A DNA stretch of 64,000 nt from Bifidobacterium callitrichidarum (GTDB lineage Bacteria > Actinomycetota > Actinomycetes > Actinomycetales > Bifidobacteriaceae). Positions 1 to 7,821 of this stretch are shown piece by piece; the first letter of the stretch is position 1; every line of letters starts with the position of its first letter. The notes under the pieces were generated by a model, which was not told the origin of the DNA, ran no database searches, and saw only the letters and a program-made list of their open reading frames with translations. Position numbers and translations under genes: made by a program. Location: positions 1-64,000 of the forward strand of contig NZ_QFFM01000005.1 of NCBI RefSeq assembly GCF_003129905.1. Reading direction: 5' to 3'.

Positions 1-196
1 AGGACCGATACCGTTCGCGCTCATTCCCGATGAGGCACCACCACACCCTACGCGCTCAAAAAACGTGAGGCACGTCGTGAGACGAATCATTCCATATTGC
101 GCCGGTAGAATGGAAGGTGCCGCGGTACGAAGTCGTCCGCGCGATGCACCTGGACAACGCATCCAGCGCATGCAACAAGCCGAAAAGGGGAACATC

Positions 197-508
197 ATGA
201 CCGACATCAACGAAACCAATGACACCGATGTGCTGGATGAGACGGCCGTCGTCGGCACCGAGCCTGTCGAATCCGACGACGCCTCCGAAGCCTGTCCCAA
301 GGCCACGCACTGCCCGCTCAAGCACCACCCGGGCATGTGCGGCAAGGGTGGCAAATGCCCGGTGAAGAACCTGTCCCGAAACGATGTGATCGCCGGTGTC
401 GCCACGATGGTTATCATGACCGCGTTGACCGTGGCGGGCTACTACGCCCAGTTCGTGCTGACCAAGGCCGCCGTCAAGTCCGCGTTGAAGGAGACCCGCC
501 TTCGCTAG
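197..508 (+). CDS. Small Cys-rich single-pass membrane protein, unknown function
   Basis: I do not recognise a family. The 103-aa product starts at an ATG placed 6 bases after an AAAAGGGG ribosome binding site; an upstream in-frame start at 65 lacks one. Residues 1-30 are acidic. Residues 33-54 hold four cysteines spaced C-x5-C-x8-C-x5-C with histidines between them, which looks like a metal-binding or redox knuckle. Residues about 64-88 form one hydrophobic segment, followed by a basic tail. The inferred topology is a short Cys-rich soluble domain on one membrane anchor. It stands alone, with a lipoprotein gene 138 bases downstream on the same strand. Coding is likely; function is open. Confidence 0.7.
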   Translation: MTDINETNDTDVLDETAVVGTEPVESDDASEACPKATHCPLKHHPGMCGKGGKCPVKNLSRNDVIAGVATMVIMTALTVAGYYAQFVLTKAAVKSALKETRLR

Positions 509-646
509 GATCCGACGGATTGTCGTCAGGGAAACGCCGTGTCGCTCCTGGCGTCGTCTCCCAGATGACAAGGTTGCTGGAACCATCGCCCGAAATCCCC
601 GATGATGGCCATACGATTGCAAACAGGGTCAGGCAAGGAGGCCATC

Positions 647-1399
647 ATGGGGGAAATTCAAGGAGCGTCACGTGCGACGCATTATGGCGTACGGCGTACG
701 TTCGCATTGGTGGCCGCCGTGTTCATGTGCGCGGCGATCGCGGCATGCGGTCAGGGAATGAACGCGAACCCCGCTTCCGGGACCGACGCGAACTCCGGCG
801 GACAGCCCGCTTTCTCCGGCCCATACGCCGACGATTTCAAACAGGCCTACAAGGACGCGCCCACCGACCTCATCCGCGGCATCCTCAAGGACGGCAAGAT
901 CACCGACGCTGAAGTGCAGGAGGCCTACGACGCCTACAACACCTGCCTCGAACCCTACGGGCTGCAGGCCGTGTACACGCCGGGTGAAGGTGAGAGCACA
1001 GGGCAGTATCGGGGCTCGCTGTCCAACGACGAACAGCTCAAGGTCATGCAGGAATGCCAGAGCAAGACCGGCGCGGATCTCGTATCTACGCTTTACGCCG
1101 ACATCTCATCCAACCCGAACAACGTCGATACAGCCGCCATGCAACGTGCCACCTACCAGTGCCTCGCCAAGCACGACCTCCTGCCGCAGCCGATCAGCGA
1201 AAGCGAATACCTGGCGATGGTCGACCGCGGCACCACGCAGGACAGCATGACAGCCAGCCTCAAACGCGAGTCCGAGTTCTTCAGCGAATACTGGGAGCAG
1301 ACCTACGACGGCCAGCCCAACCCCGATTTCAAATACGACCAGAACACGCCGCAAGGCCACCAGTTCTACCTGTGCAATAACGATCCGTTGAACCAGTGA
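647..1399 (+). CDS. Putative secreted lipoprotein
   Basis: A 250-aa protein with a basic N-terminus, a hydrophobic signal core and a lipobox ending IAAC, so lipidation is predicted at Cys34 and the mature protein should sit on the outer face of the membrane. A Gly/Ala/Asn/Ser-rich linker follows, then a polar helical domain with several Tyr and four or five Cys. The ATG at 647 is preceded by AAGGAGG (635-641), which favours it over the in-frame ATG at 602. I do not recognise the mature domain and see no catalytic motif. Neighbours give no pathway clue. Confidence 0.8.
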   Translation: MGEIQGASRATHYGVRRTFALVAAVFMCAAIAACGQGMNANPASGTDANSGGQPAFSGPYADDFKQAYKDAPTDLIRGILKDGKITDAEVQEAYDAYNTCLEPYGLQAVYTPGEGESTGQYRGSLSNDEQLKVMQECQSKTGADLVSTLYADISSNPNNVDTAAMQRATYQCLAKHDLLPQPISESEYLAMVDRGTTQDSMTASLKRESEFFSEYWEQTYDGQPNPDFKYDQNTPQGHQFYLCNNDPLNQ

Positions 1400-1632
1400 T
1401 ATGCCGGTGCGGTGGGTTATGGCTTGGACGGCGTTCAGTTGAGGATGTCAAGGGTCCTGTTTCCTTTGGCTCTTCTTGGACGCCGAGCCTGTTTGACTAA
1501 CGATTCGGTGGGCCGGTAACGGGTGAGGTGCTTGACGGCGGTCAAGCCAGTGCATTGCAGTGCGTCCTGTCCGCAACCGTTGTCCGGGCTGACCGCAGGA
1601 CCGATGGAACGGGTGCGCTGCGCAACAGGGAT

Positions 1633-2706
1633 TCATCCGAAGCTGACGACAAGGCTGTCTGAAGCCTTCTCGTCACCGGTCCACGTGCCGTCCGTACGGT
1701 TCCAGCTCATGCCGTTGGCCGTCATCGCATCGATGCCGTACTCACGGGCGTGGGCGACGAGCCATCCGGCCGTCTGCCAGCACACGCGCTGCTGGTCGGT
1801 ATCAGACAGGCCGGATGGCAGCGTGACGGTGAGCGTGGTGCGGTTTGTCGCAGTGCCTTTGTTCGTGGACGAATGGGAGCCGAACAGTCCGAATAGTCCG
1901 TGATTCGAGCCGCCGGAATTGCCGGAATCATTGGCGGCTCCGTCCGGGCTGTCCTTTACGGAGCCGTCATTGCCGGTGCCATTTGCGGTGGAACCTCCGG
2001 CGGAATCACCATTCTTCGTCTCACTTTTGGCGATGGTGATGTTCGGCAGCGCCGACGAGGCCTCCGCGATAAGCCCGTCCGTGTCGGAACCGCTTGCCGG
2101 CTCCAGCGCGCAGGTGACGCCCGCGCTCAGCTCGCCGGTCAGGGCCGATGCCCAGGCGCGCGCCATCGCATCCCAGTTGGCGTACAGGTCCGGATATCCC
2201 GAACGCTGCACCTCCTGCGCCGCATCCTCCACCGGAATCGTCTGCCAATCCGGCACCTGCATCAGATGGTCGTAGAAAATGTTCGTGGCATACGTCGGGT
2301 CGGACACCTGTTCGGCCGTGCCCCACCCCTGGCTGGGACGCTGCTGGAAGAGCCCCAGCGAATCCCGGTCGCCATGGTCGAGGTTCGTAAGCCTCGACTC
2401 CTGCATGGCCGTGGCGATGGCCACCGTGACGGCGTGGTCCGGCAGGCCGCGATTGACGGCGATGTTCGCGATGAGCGCGGCGTTGCCCGCCTGTTCGGGA
2501 CTCAGCGTGTGACGGGTGCCATCGGACGAGACGGCGGCGCAATAGGCGTCGCTCGCCGAACGCACGTATTCCTTGGGCGCCAACAGCCGCGGCAACAGTA
2601 TGACACCCAGCAGCACGATGACGAGGAACACGGCGACCGGCACCAGAATCCACGCCGTGATCGCGCCCGGGCGGCGCGCGCCATACCGGTTGTGTTGCTG
2701 CCCCAT
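1633..2706 (-). CDS. Membrane-anchored lysozyme-fold wall protein
   Basis: A 357-aa protein with a short basic N-terminus, one transmembrane helix (about residues 12-35) and an extracellular domain. The stretch with AMQESRL, then GLFQQRPSQGWGT, resembles the catalytic Glu and core of lysozyme-like transglycosylase domains found in many actinobacterial wall proteins. The C-terminal third has a Ser/Gly/Asn-rich low-complexity linker and a short conserved-looking tail. The likely role is peptidoglycan cleavage or remodelling outside the membrane; this is family-level inference. Start choice is uncertain: ATG 2706 has AAGAGG upstream, while in-frame ATGs at 2727 and 2751 have weaker sites. Confidence 0.7.
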   Translation of the reverse strand: MGQQHNRYGARRPGAITAWILVPVAVFLVIVLLGVILLPRLLAPKEYVRSASDAYCAAVSSDGTRHTLSPEQAGNAALIANIAVNRGLPDHAVTVAIATAMQESRLTNLDHGDRDSLGLFQQRPSQGWGTAEQVSDPTYATNIFYDHLMQVPDWQTIPVEDAAQEVQRSGYPDLYANWDAMARAWASALTGELSAGVTCALEPASGSDTDGLIAEASSALPNITIAKSETKNGDSAGGSTANGTGNDGSVKDSPDGAANDSGNSGGSNHGLFGLFGSHSSTNKGTATNRTTLTVTLPSGLSDTDQQRVCWQTAGWLVAHAREYGIDAMTANGMSWNRTDGTWTGDEKASDSLVVSFG

Positions 2707-2921
2707 AGCCCTTCGGCCTCTTTTCATTCGTTCCGAGCGATTCACTGCCATATCCCATATTTCATGGTTGCCCGAATCCGAACAATACGACCGAAGTATG
2801 ATTTCCGATTTCATGCTCGTCCGCGTCCGCCGTGTTGCGGGGAATCCATCGGTCTGGAAGCTGGAACCACATGATTCGGTTGGGCTTTCCGCTTGTGGCT
2901 TTTGTTTTTTACGGTGGACTC

Positions 2922-4037
2922 ATGAACAGTGACACCAAGGACGATAACACGCAAGGAATCCCATCCGTTCCAACGAATGCCGCCGATGCCGCAGCGATGC
3001 GACAGACGGAATTCGGGCCCTCCTCGCCCGGCCGCTCGCCATTGGGCGTTGATTCCGTCTTGACCTCATCGAACGAATATTCGAATACCGCTGCGAAGTC
3101 GTCATCCATGGGCGAAGAACTTGACCGTCGCAGGCTTGACATGCTTCAACGATGCACGGACGAGGCGAAACGGATGGGGAGGCAGCTGCTATTCGGCATG
3201 ACCACATCGCTTATCCTTCAATCGGTACCGCTTCCCGCCGAGTGCGACCTCGAGACGGAAGCGCTGCATACCGTCTCCAGCGCGAGGAACCGCCGTATTC
3301 GTGCGAGGAACTCGGCGTTGCGCACGCACTTGTGGAAGCATGTGGCCACGGCACGGAAAGTGAAGATCAACGGATACGTGCTGGCGTTGGATTTGTTCCA
3401 TGTATGGGCGCAACTGTCCACGCATCTCTCCTTCGCGTCATTGGTCGTGCTTGGCGATGCCATCGTCGCCGCGACAAGCAGTCAACCGCGTTTGGCGAGG
3501 GGACGTGACGCCGATGCCGTGTATGCGGATTTGGTCCGCTTCACGCAGAAGCTTCCACTGTTCAAAGGAAGGGAATCATGCATAAAAGCGTTGCCGTTGA
3601 TTATGCCGGGGTCCGGTTCCCCGAAGGAGTCCGAACTCCGTCTGGCATTGCTGCGTCATGGGTTGCCGTGCCCGGAATTGAATTACACTGTGCCAAATCT
3701 GCGTTTCGCATCAGGGGTGGTGATGACGGTGGACATGGCATGGCCGGATTGCAGAATCGCGGTCGAATACGATGGAGACCATCATCGCACCGATAAGACG
3801 CAATGGAGACGAGACCAGGAGAAAAGGTCCAGACTCCTCGGCCGGGGATGGGCCGTATTTGTGGCCACGGCCGCCAGCATCCAGGATGAGAGCGCCGCCG
3901 CCGAATTCGCCTTTGCCGTGGCGAGGGCTCTTGCGTTGAGAGGATGTTCGTTCGCGTTTCGTGTCTTGCCGATGCCGCTGGAGCGATTGGCCCGGCGTAT
4001 GAGGAGATTGGCTGCCCGTCCGGACGGTGCCCAATGA
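2922..4037 (+). CDS. DUF559-like (Vsr/PD-(D/E)XK fold) protein, AbiEi-related
   Basis: A 371-aa protein whose C-terminal part reads VDMAWPDCRIAVEYDGDHHR followed by a basic helix and VFVAT. This is the characteristic core of the DUF559/Vsr-like restriction-endonuclease fold, with candidate catalytic Asp and Glu residues. In actinobacteria such domains often end proteins related to AbiEi-type antitoxins. The N-terminal half is basic and helical and could bind DNA, but I cannot name a domain there. The start is ATG 2922 behind GGTGGA. There is no recognisable toxin partner next to it. A nuclease or DNA-binding function is inferred. Confidence 0.7.
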   Translation: MNSDTKDDNTQGIPSVPTNAADAAAMRQTEFGPSSPGRSPLGVDSVLTSSNEYSNTAAKSSSMGEELDRRRLDMLQRCTDEAKRMGRQLLFGMTTSLILQSVPLPAECDLETEALHTVSSARNRRIRARNSALRTHLWKHVATARKVKINGYVLALDLFHVWAQLSTHLSFASLVVLGDAIVAATSSQPRLARGRDADAVYADLVRFTQKLPLFKGRESCIKALPLIMPGSGSPKESELRLALLRHGLPCPELNYTVPNLRFASGVVMTVDMAWPDCRIAVEYDGDHHRTDKTQWRRDQEKRSRLLGRGWAVFVATAASIQDESAAAEFAFAVARALALRGCSFAFRVLPMPLERLARRMRRLAARPDGAQ

Positions 4038-4051
4038 GATTCATACATGAA

Positions 4052-4274
4052 GGCATCGCTGAACCATGATGACATGGGTCCTTATTTTCGGCTCCCCTTG
4101 TCAGGATGTTGGCGTGAGACAAACAGTGGAGCTGTTCGTAGGCAATGTGCGAGATGGCAGTCGAGCCAACAAACCGCGAGCGACGTTCGTTCCCGATTGC
4201 GGGATGAGCCGTCGGCGAAGCCGACTGAGGGGTAGGCGGACATGGATTCGTGCCAATCTTTGTCTGATAGGGCC
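4052..4274 (+). mobile_element. Degenerate copy of the 222-bp GGCTCTGT element
   Basis: The interior (CGGCTCCCCTTGTCAGG, then AATGTGCGAGA, GTCGAGCCAACA and GCCGACTGAGGGGTAG) matches the copies at 20291 and 62028 in the same order and spacing. Both ends are decayed: GGCATCGCTGAACC on the left and CAATCTTTGTCTGATAGGGCC on the right. The flanking octamers TACATGAA and TACGCGAA share 6 of 8 positions, consistent with an old target duplication. It carries no gene. Confidence 0.75.
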
Positions 4275-4684
4275 TACGCGAATCGTGCGCGGATTGGGGT
4301 GGAAGGCGATGATGCGGAGCGGGGCGGTGCGTGGTGTGGGACGGCATGCCGGAATGTGTGGAATCGGGCTTATCAGGTGCGGTTTTGTGCGGGACAATGC
4401 GGTTGTTGCGTTGTTTTTGGCGTTTCGTCCCGCGTGACGTATTGCCGTCGAGTATGGGATTTTCATGAGAATGGCGGAATTCCAATGGTTTGTGGTTGCG
4501 AAGGTGCGGGATGAAAGGCTTAGATATCACAGAAAGGCCTGTCGTCCCACATCGATGCGGTACAACAGGCGCCTAACGGTGGGAACGCGGCTTTGTACCG
4601 CAGAAAGAGCATGGCCAGAAGTTCGAGAATAACCGGTCTGGGGGCGGAATCATGCTCGGAGCCGTAGCCCTGCGATTCCGGGCC
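4275..4684. other. Intergenic region without a supported gene
   Basis: No reading frame here has a convincing start, ribosome binding site or recognisable product. I see two inverted repeats. One has 7-bp arms GCGGGAC/GTCCCGC at 4389-4395 and 4427-4433, around a T-rich stretch that shares TTGCGTTGTTTTTGG with the region near 55450. The other has 10-bp arms TGCGGTACAA/TTGTACCGCA at 4556-4565 and 4593-4602. Either could be a decayed palindromic repeat. Confidence 0.5.
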
Positions 4685-4894
4685 TTATTCGTCCGGCGTG
4701 TATTCGAGGATGTCGCCGGGCTGGCAGTCGAGGGCCTGGCAGAGGGCGTCGAGGGTGGTGAAGCGTACGGCCTTGGCGCGCCCGTTCTTGAGGATGGACA
4801 CGTTGGCGGGTGTGATGCCGATTCGGTCGGCCAGTTCGCCCACGCCGATCTTGCGCTTGGCCATCATGACGTCGAGGTTGATGCGGATGGCCAT
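4685..4894 (-). CDS. YozG-type HTH (Cro/C1) transcriptional regulator
   Basis: A 69-aa protein that is almost entirely one helix-turn-helix domain: GVGELADRIGITPANVSILK carries helices 2 and 3, and LDALCQALDCQPGDIL is the typical C-terminal part of YozG-like regulators. It overlaps the stop of the upstream DUF2975 gene by one base (TGATG), so the two are translationally coupled. Such pairs are common in Firmicutes and Actinobacteria. The regulator probably binds the palindromic repeats at 5446-5485 upstream of the operon and controls its own expression. The effector is unknown. Confidence 0.88.
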   Translation of the reverse strand: MAIRINLDVMMAKRKIGVGELADRIGITPANVSILKNGRAKAVRFTTLDALCQALDCQPGDILEYTPDE

Positions 4895-5406
4895 CAGATC
4901 ACCTGCTCCAGTTCGTCCGACTGGTCGGTGGCCGCGCGCAGCAACCCCTTCATCACGGTCATCAGCAGGATGAAGCCGATTTCGGTCATGATGGCGACGC
5001 CGAGCATGGCCGTAACGCTGAAGTAATCCATGCCCTGCATGGTGGCATCGCACCAACCCGAGATGGCGAACGCGCCCGATACGATCGCCGTCAGTACGAT
5101 GCTGGTGGCCGCGCAGCCGATAATAAGATTCACGTTGGGGAGTGCCTTGGCGGTGAACACCGCGCCCGAACCGGACAGCGACAGCAGTCGCCAGACGCCG
5201 ATGAACGCGATTTCGACGCATGCCAGGAACAGCTCGCCCAGCACAAGGTACGGCCAGCGCAGGGGAGCCTGGCTGACGTAGAAACCGGCCATCACCTCGC
5301 TGAGCACGGGGACCGCGATCGCCTGTCCCCAAAGGCATCCCAGCCAGATGAGTATGACGATCGCCTTCGATCCGATCAGGACCCACCGGTTCATATAGTT
5401 CTTCAT
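4894..5406 (-). CDS. DUF2975 four-helix membrane protein
   Basis: A 170-aa integral membrane protein with four hydrophobic segments (near residues 10-35, 45-72, 90-115 and 128-152), matching the DUF2975 pattern. Its start lies 8 bases after AAGGAGG. It is first in a two-gene operon with the YozG-like HTH gene. The family has no assigned biochemical activity; the constant pairing with a small HTH regulator suggests the membrane protein senses a signal or sequesters the regulator, but this is inference. Confidence 0.85.
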   Translation of the reverse strand: MKNYMNRWVLIGSKAIVILIWLGCLWGQAIAVPVLSEVMAGFYVSQAPLRWPYLVLGELFLACVEIAFIGVWRLLSLSGSGAVFTAKALPNVNLIIGCAATSIVLTAIVSGAFAISGWCDATMQGMDYFSVTAMLGVAIMTEIGFILLMTVMKGLLRAATDQSDELEQVI

Positions 5407-5445
5407 GTGTTTCCTCCTTGCCGAGATTGCCGACAGGAATCAGTA

Positions 5446-5485
5446 TATATCGTTTTTCGATATATGTAAATCGAAAAACGATATA
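5446..5485 (-). promoter_or_regulatory. Double palindromic operator upstream of the HTH/DUF2975 operon
   Basis: A perfect inverted repeat with 16-bp arms, TATATCGTTTTTCGAT at 5446-5461 and ATCGAAAAACGATATA at 5470-5485, around an 8-base AT-rich spacer. Each arm is itself a palindrome of form ATCG-N5-CGAT, so the site offers two adjacent dimer sites. It lies 40 bases upstream of the DUF2975 start and overlaps the likely promoter. Autoregulation by the HTH protein is the simplest reading. Confidence 0.75.
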
Positions 5486-5519
5486 AAAGACCCCTCTGCC
5501 CAGTGAAGGCAGAGGGGTC
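5485..5519 (-). terminator. Rho-independent terminator of the xpt-pbuX operon
   Basis: The arms GACCCCTCTGCC (5489-5500) and GGCAGAGGGGTC (5508-5519) form a 12-bp perfect stem with a 7-base loop. On the minus strand the stem is followed by TCTTTTAT. It sits about 150 bases past the permease stop codon. Confidence 0.85.
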
Positions 5520-5594
5520 GGGCCGGTATTGGCACTGAGCGTGCGGAGTCTTTCTCCGGAGCGCCGAACGCGCTCAGGCCGTGACTCGGGCTAG

Positions 5595-5705
5595 TCCTCC
5601 TTCGCGCTCGGTGCGCTCAGACTGTGCTCATGCTTCCTTCGCGGCCGGGGCACTCAGGCTGTGCTCATGCTTCCTTCGCGGCCGGGGCGCTCAGGAAGTG
5701 CTCCT
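5595..5705 (-). repeat. Three tandem 37-bp units spanning the pbuX stop codon
   Basis: Units start at 5595, 5632 and 5669. The unit at 5669 encodes the last residues of the permease (SAPAAKEA); the other two lie just downstream of its stop. Units two and three are nearly identical over 27 bases, and unit one is about 80% identical to unit two. This is a duplication of the gene's 3' end. Confidence 0.8.
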
Positions 5706-7017
5706 CGCTGGGCAGCACGGCGTTGAGGATCACCGCCACCACGAACGCCACGGCGATGCAGTTGGAGGCGAAGATCTGCTGGAACAGCGAGGGGAAGTTC
5801 ACGAAGATGTCGCTTACCTGCGTGAAGCCGATGCCGATGGTCAGCGAAAGCGCGGCGATGGTGATGTTGCGCTGCGAGAAGCCTGCCTCGGCGATCATCT
5901 GGAAACCGGAGAGGATGATGTTGCCGAACATCATGATGGTGCAGCCGCCGAGCACAGCCTGCGGCAGGGAGTTGAACACCTCGGCGATGGCGGGCACGAA
6001 GCTTGCCAGGATCAGGATGAGGCCACCGGAGAGGATCACCTTGCGGTTGACCACCTTGGTCATGGCAACCAGGCCGATGTTCTGGGCGAAGGAGGTCAGC
6101 GGCAGGCAGCCGAACAGGCCGGAGACCGAGGAGATCAGGCCGTCGCCGGCGATGGCGCCCGCGGTCTCGCGCTCGGTGGGCGTACGGTTGAGGCCCACCT
6201 TGGTCAGGGCGGCGGTGTCGCCGAGCACCTCGACCGAGGAGACCACGTACAGCAGGCCGATGGAGATGATCGAACCCCAGTCGAACTCGGGCTTGAACGG
6301 CATGAGCTGCGGCACGGAGACGATGGCGAGGTCCTGGAAGCCGGAGAAATCGACCTTGCCCATGCAGATGGCCACCACGTAGCCCACCACGAGGCCGAAC
6401 AGCACGGACAGCTGCTTGGCGGTGCCCTTCATGAGCAGCTGGAAGGCCAGGCATGCCACCAGGGAGATGAGGCCGAGCGTAAGGTTCTGCCAGGAGCCGA
6501 AGTCCTTCGCTCCGGAGCCGCCGCCGAAGCTCGTGGCGCCAACGTTGAGCAGCGAGAAGCCAATGGAGGTCACCACGATGGCGGAGACGATCGGCGGCAC
6601 GAAGCGACGCCAATACTTGGCGGTCAGGCCCAGCGCCAGCTCCAGCACGCCGCCGACCAGGACCGCGCCCACCACGGCGCCGTAGCCCTTGTCCGCGCAG
6701 ATGGCCACCGCGGCGGCCACATAGGTGAAGGAGATGCCGGTGACCATCGGCAGACGGGAGCCGATGCGCCACGCGCCGTACAGCTGCAGGCAGGTGCCGA
6801 GGCCCGCCACCAGCAGACCAGCCTGAATCACCGCGGCGGACTGGGCCGGGGTCATCTTGGCGGCGGACGCCACGATGAAGATCGGGGCCAGGTTCGCCAC
6901 GAACATGGCCATGACGTGCTGCAGACCGAACGGGATGCCCTTCCAGAAGGAGACGGGCGCGTCCAGCGAGCTCAGCGCCTCGAAGGACACCGAGGCGGAT
7001 TGCTTCTTCTCAGACAA
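5665..7017 (-). CDS. pbuX: Xanthine/uracil permease, NCS2 family
   Basis: A 450-aa polytopic membrane protein of the nucleobase:cation symporter-2 family that imports xanthine, probably with protons. The family signature is visible as SFAQNIGLVAMTKVVNR (Q-N-x-G-x4-T-x4-R), and about 12-14 hydrophobic segments are present. The start is TTG at 7017, 8 bases after AGAGGA; no ATG is available nearby. It follows xpt by 66 bases on the same strand, the usual xanthine-salvage pair, so the substrate is most likely xanthine rather than uracil. The operon ends at the hairpin at 5489-5519. The 3' end is tandemly duplicated. Confidence 0.93.
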   Translation of the reverse strand: MSEKKQSASVSFEALSSLDAPVSFWKGIPFGLQHVMAMFVANLAPIFIVASAAKMTPAQSAAVIQAGLLVAGLGTCLQLYGAWRIGSRLPMVTGISFTYVAAAVAICADKGYGAVVGAVLVGGVLELALGLTAKYWRRFVPPIVSAIVVTSIGFSLLNVGATSFGGGSGAKDFGSWQNLTLGLISLVACLAFQLLMKGTAKQLSVLFGLVVGYVVAICMGKVDFSGFQDLAIVSVPQLMPFKPEFDWGSIISIGLLYVVSSVEVLGDTAALTKVGLNRTPTERETAGAIAGDGLISSVSGLFGCLPLTSFAQNIGLVAMTKVVNRKVILSGGLILILASFVPAIAEVFNSLPQAVLGGCTIMMFGNIILSGFQMIAEAGFSQRNITIAALSLTIGIGFTQVSDIFVNFPSLFQQIFASNCIAVAFVVAVILNAVLPSEEHFLSAPAAKEA

Positions 7018-7083
7018 TGTTGTTTCCTCTCTTTTTCTCTCTTTGCGAATCGTCGCTGCGAATGGCCTCTATGCACCGCCCGC

Positions 7084-7665
7084 TCAGTGGCGGAACTCGA
7101 TCTTGCCGGTCTCGGGGTCCATGGACTCCACGATGGCCAGCGAATCCACGTCATAGCCCTCGGCTCGCAGGCTGTCGCCGCCGCCCTGGAATCCCTTCTC
7201 CACCGCGATGCCGATGCCCTCGACCGTGGCGCCGGCCTTCCCGCACAGCTCGATGAGGCCGCGCAGGGCCTTGCCGTTGGCCAGGAAGTCGTCGATGAGC
7301 AGCACATGGTCGCCGGGGTTCAGGTACTTCTTGGAGACGATCACCGGGAACTCCTTCTGCTTGGTGAAGGAATAGACGGTGGTGGTGTACTGGTCGCCGT
7401 CCAGGTTGATGGACTGGGCCTTCTTGGCGAACACCACCGGCACGTCGCCGAAGTGGCGGGCCGCGCAGCAGGCGATGCCGATGCCGGAGGCCTCGATGGT
7501 CAGGATCTTGGTGATGGGCTTGCCCGCGAAATGCTCGGCCCAGGCCGCGCCCATGTGGTCGAACAGGCGTACGTCGCACTGGTGGTTCAGGAATGCGTCC
7601 ACCTTCAGCACGTCACCGGCCTTGACGGTGCCCTCGGCCTGGATTCGCTCCTCGAGTTCCTGCAA
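7084..7665 (-). CDS. xpt: Xanthine phosphoribosyltransferase
   Basis: This 193-aa enzyme converts xanthine and PRPP to XMP for purine salvage in the cytoplasm. The PRPP-binding loop is seen as [14 protein letters not shown], and the protein has the length and N-terminal MQELEERI typical of Xpt. The start is TTG at 7665, 7 bases after AAGGAGG. It is the first gene of an operon with the permease and is divergent from pcrA. I looked for a purine riboswitch in the 156-base divergent region and did not see the conserved core, so control may be at the promoter. Confidence 0.95.
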   Translation of the reverse strand: MQELEERIQAEGTVKAGDVLKVDAFLNHQCDVRLFDHMGAAWAEHFAGKPITKILTIEASGIGIACCAARHFGDVPVVFAKKAQSINLDGDQYTTTVYSFTKQKEFPVIVSKKYLNPGDHVLLIDDFLANGKALRGLIELCGKAGATVEGIGIAVEKGFQGGGDSLRAEGYDVDSLAIVESMDPETGKIEFRH

Positions 7666-7821
7666 TGGAATACCTCCTTGACATCAGACTGGCATAGCTA
7701 CGGTTCGGTAACTATGGGGATATGGCAAACCAGCTTACGCTGACCGACGCATATGGGCGGCGCGTATGGTAGATATGAATGTCGCATTATGCAGGGGAGC
7801 CGAAAAACGGAGGAACAGACA

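Noticed and set aside
4047..4437. Small open frames such as 4066-4437
   Set aside because: They lie across a mobile element and a GC-rich intergenic region and lack start signals.
5581..7743. 720-codon open frame opposite pbuX and xpt
   Set aside because: Shadow of the real genes with unlikely His/Asp/Gly-rich composition.
7666..7821. Possible purine riboswitch upstream of xpt
   Set aside because: The conserved core of purine riboswitches is not visible on either strand.
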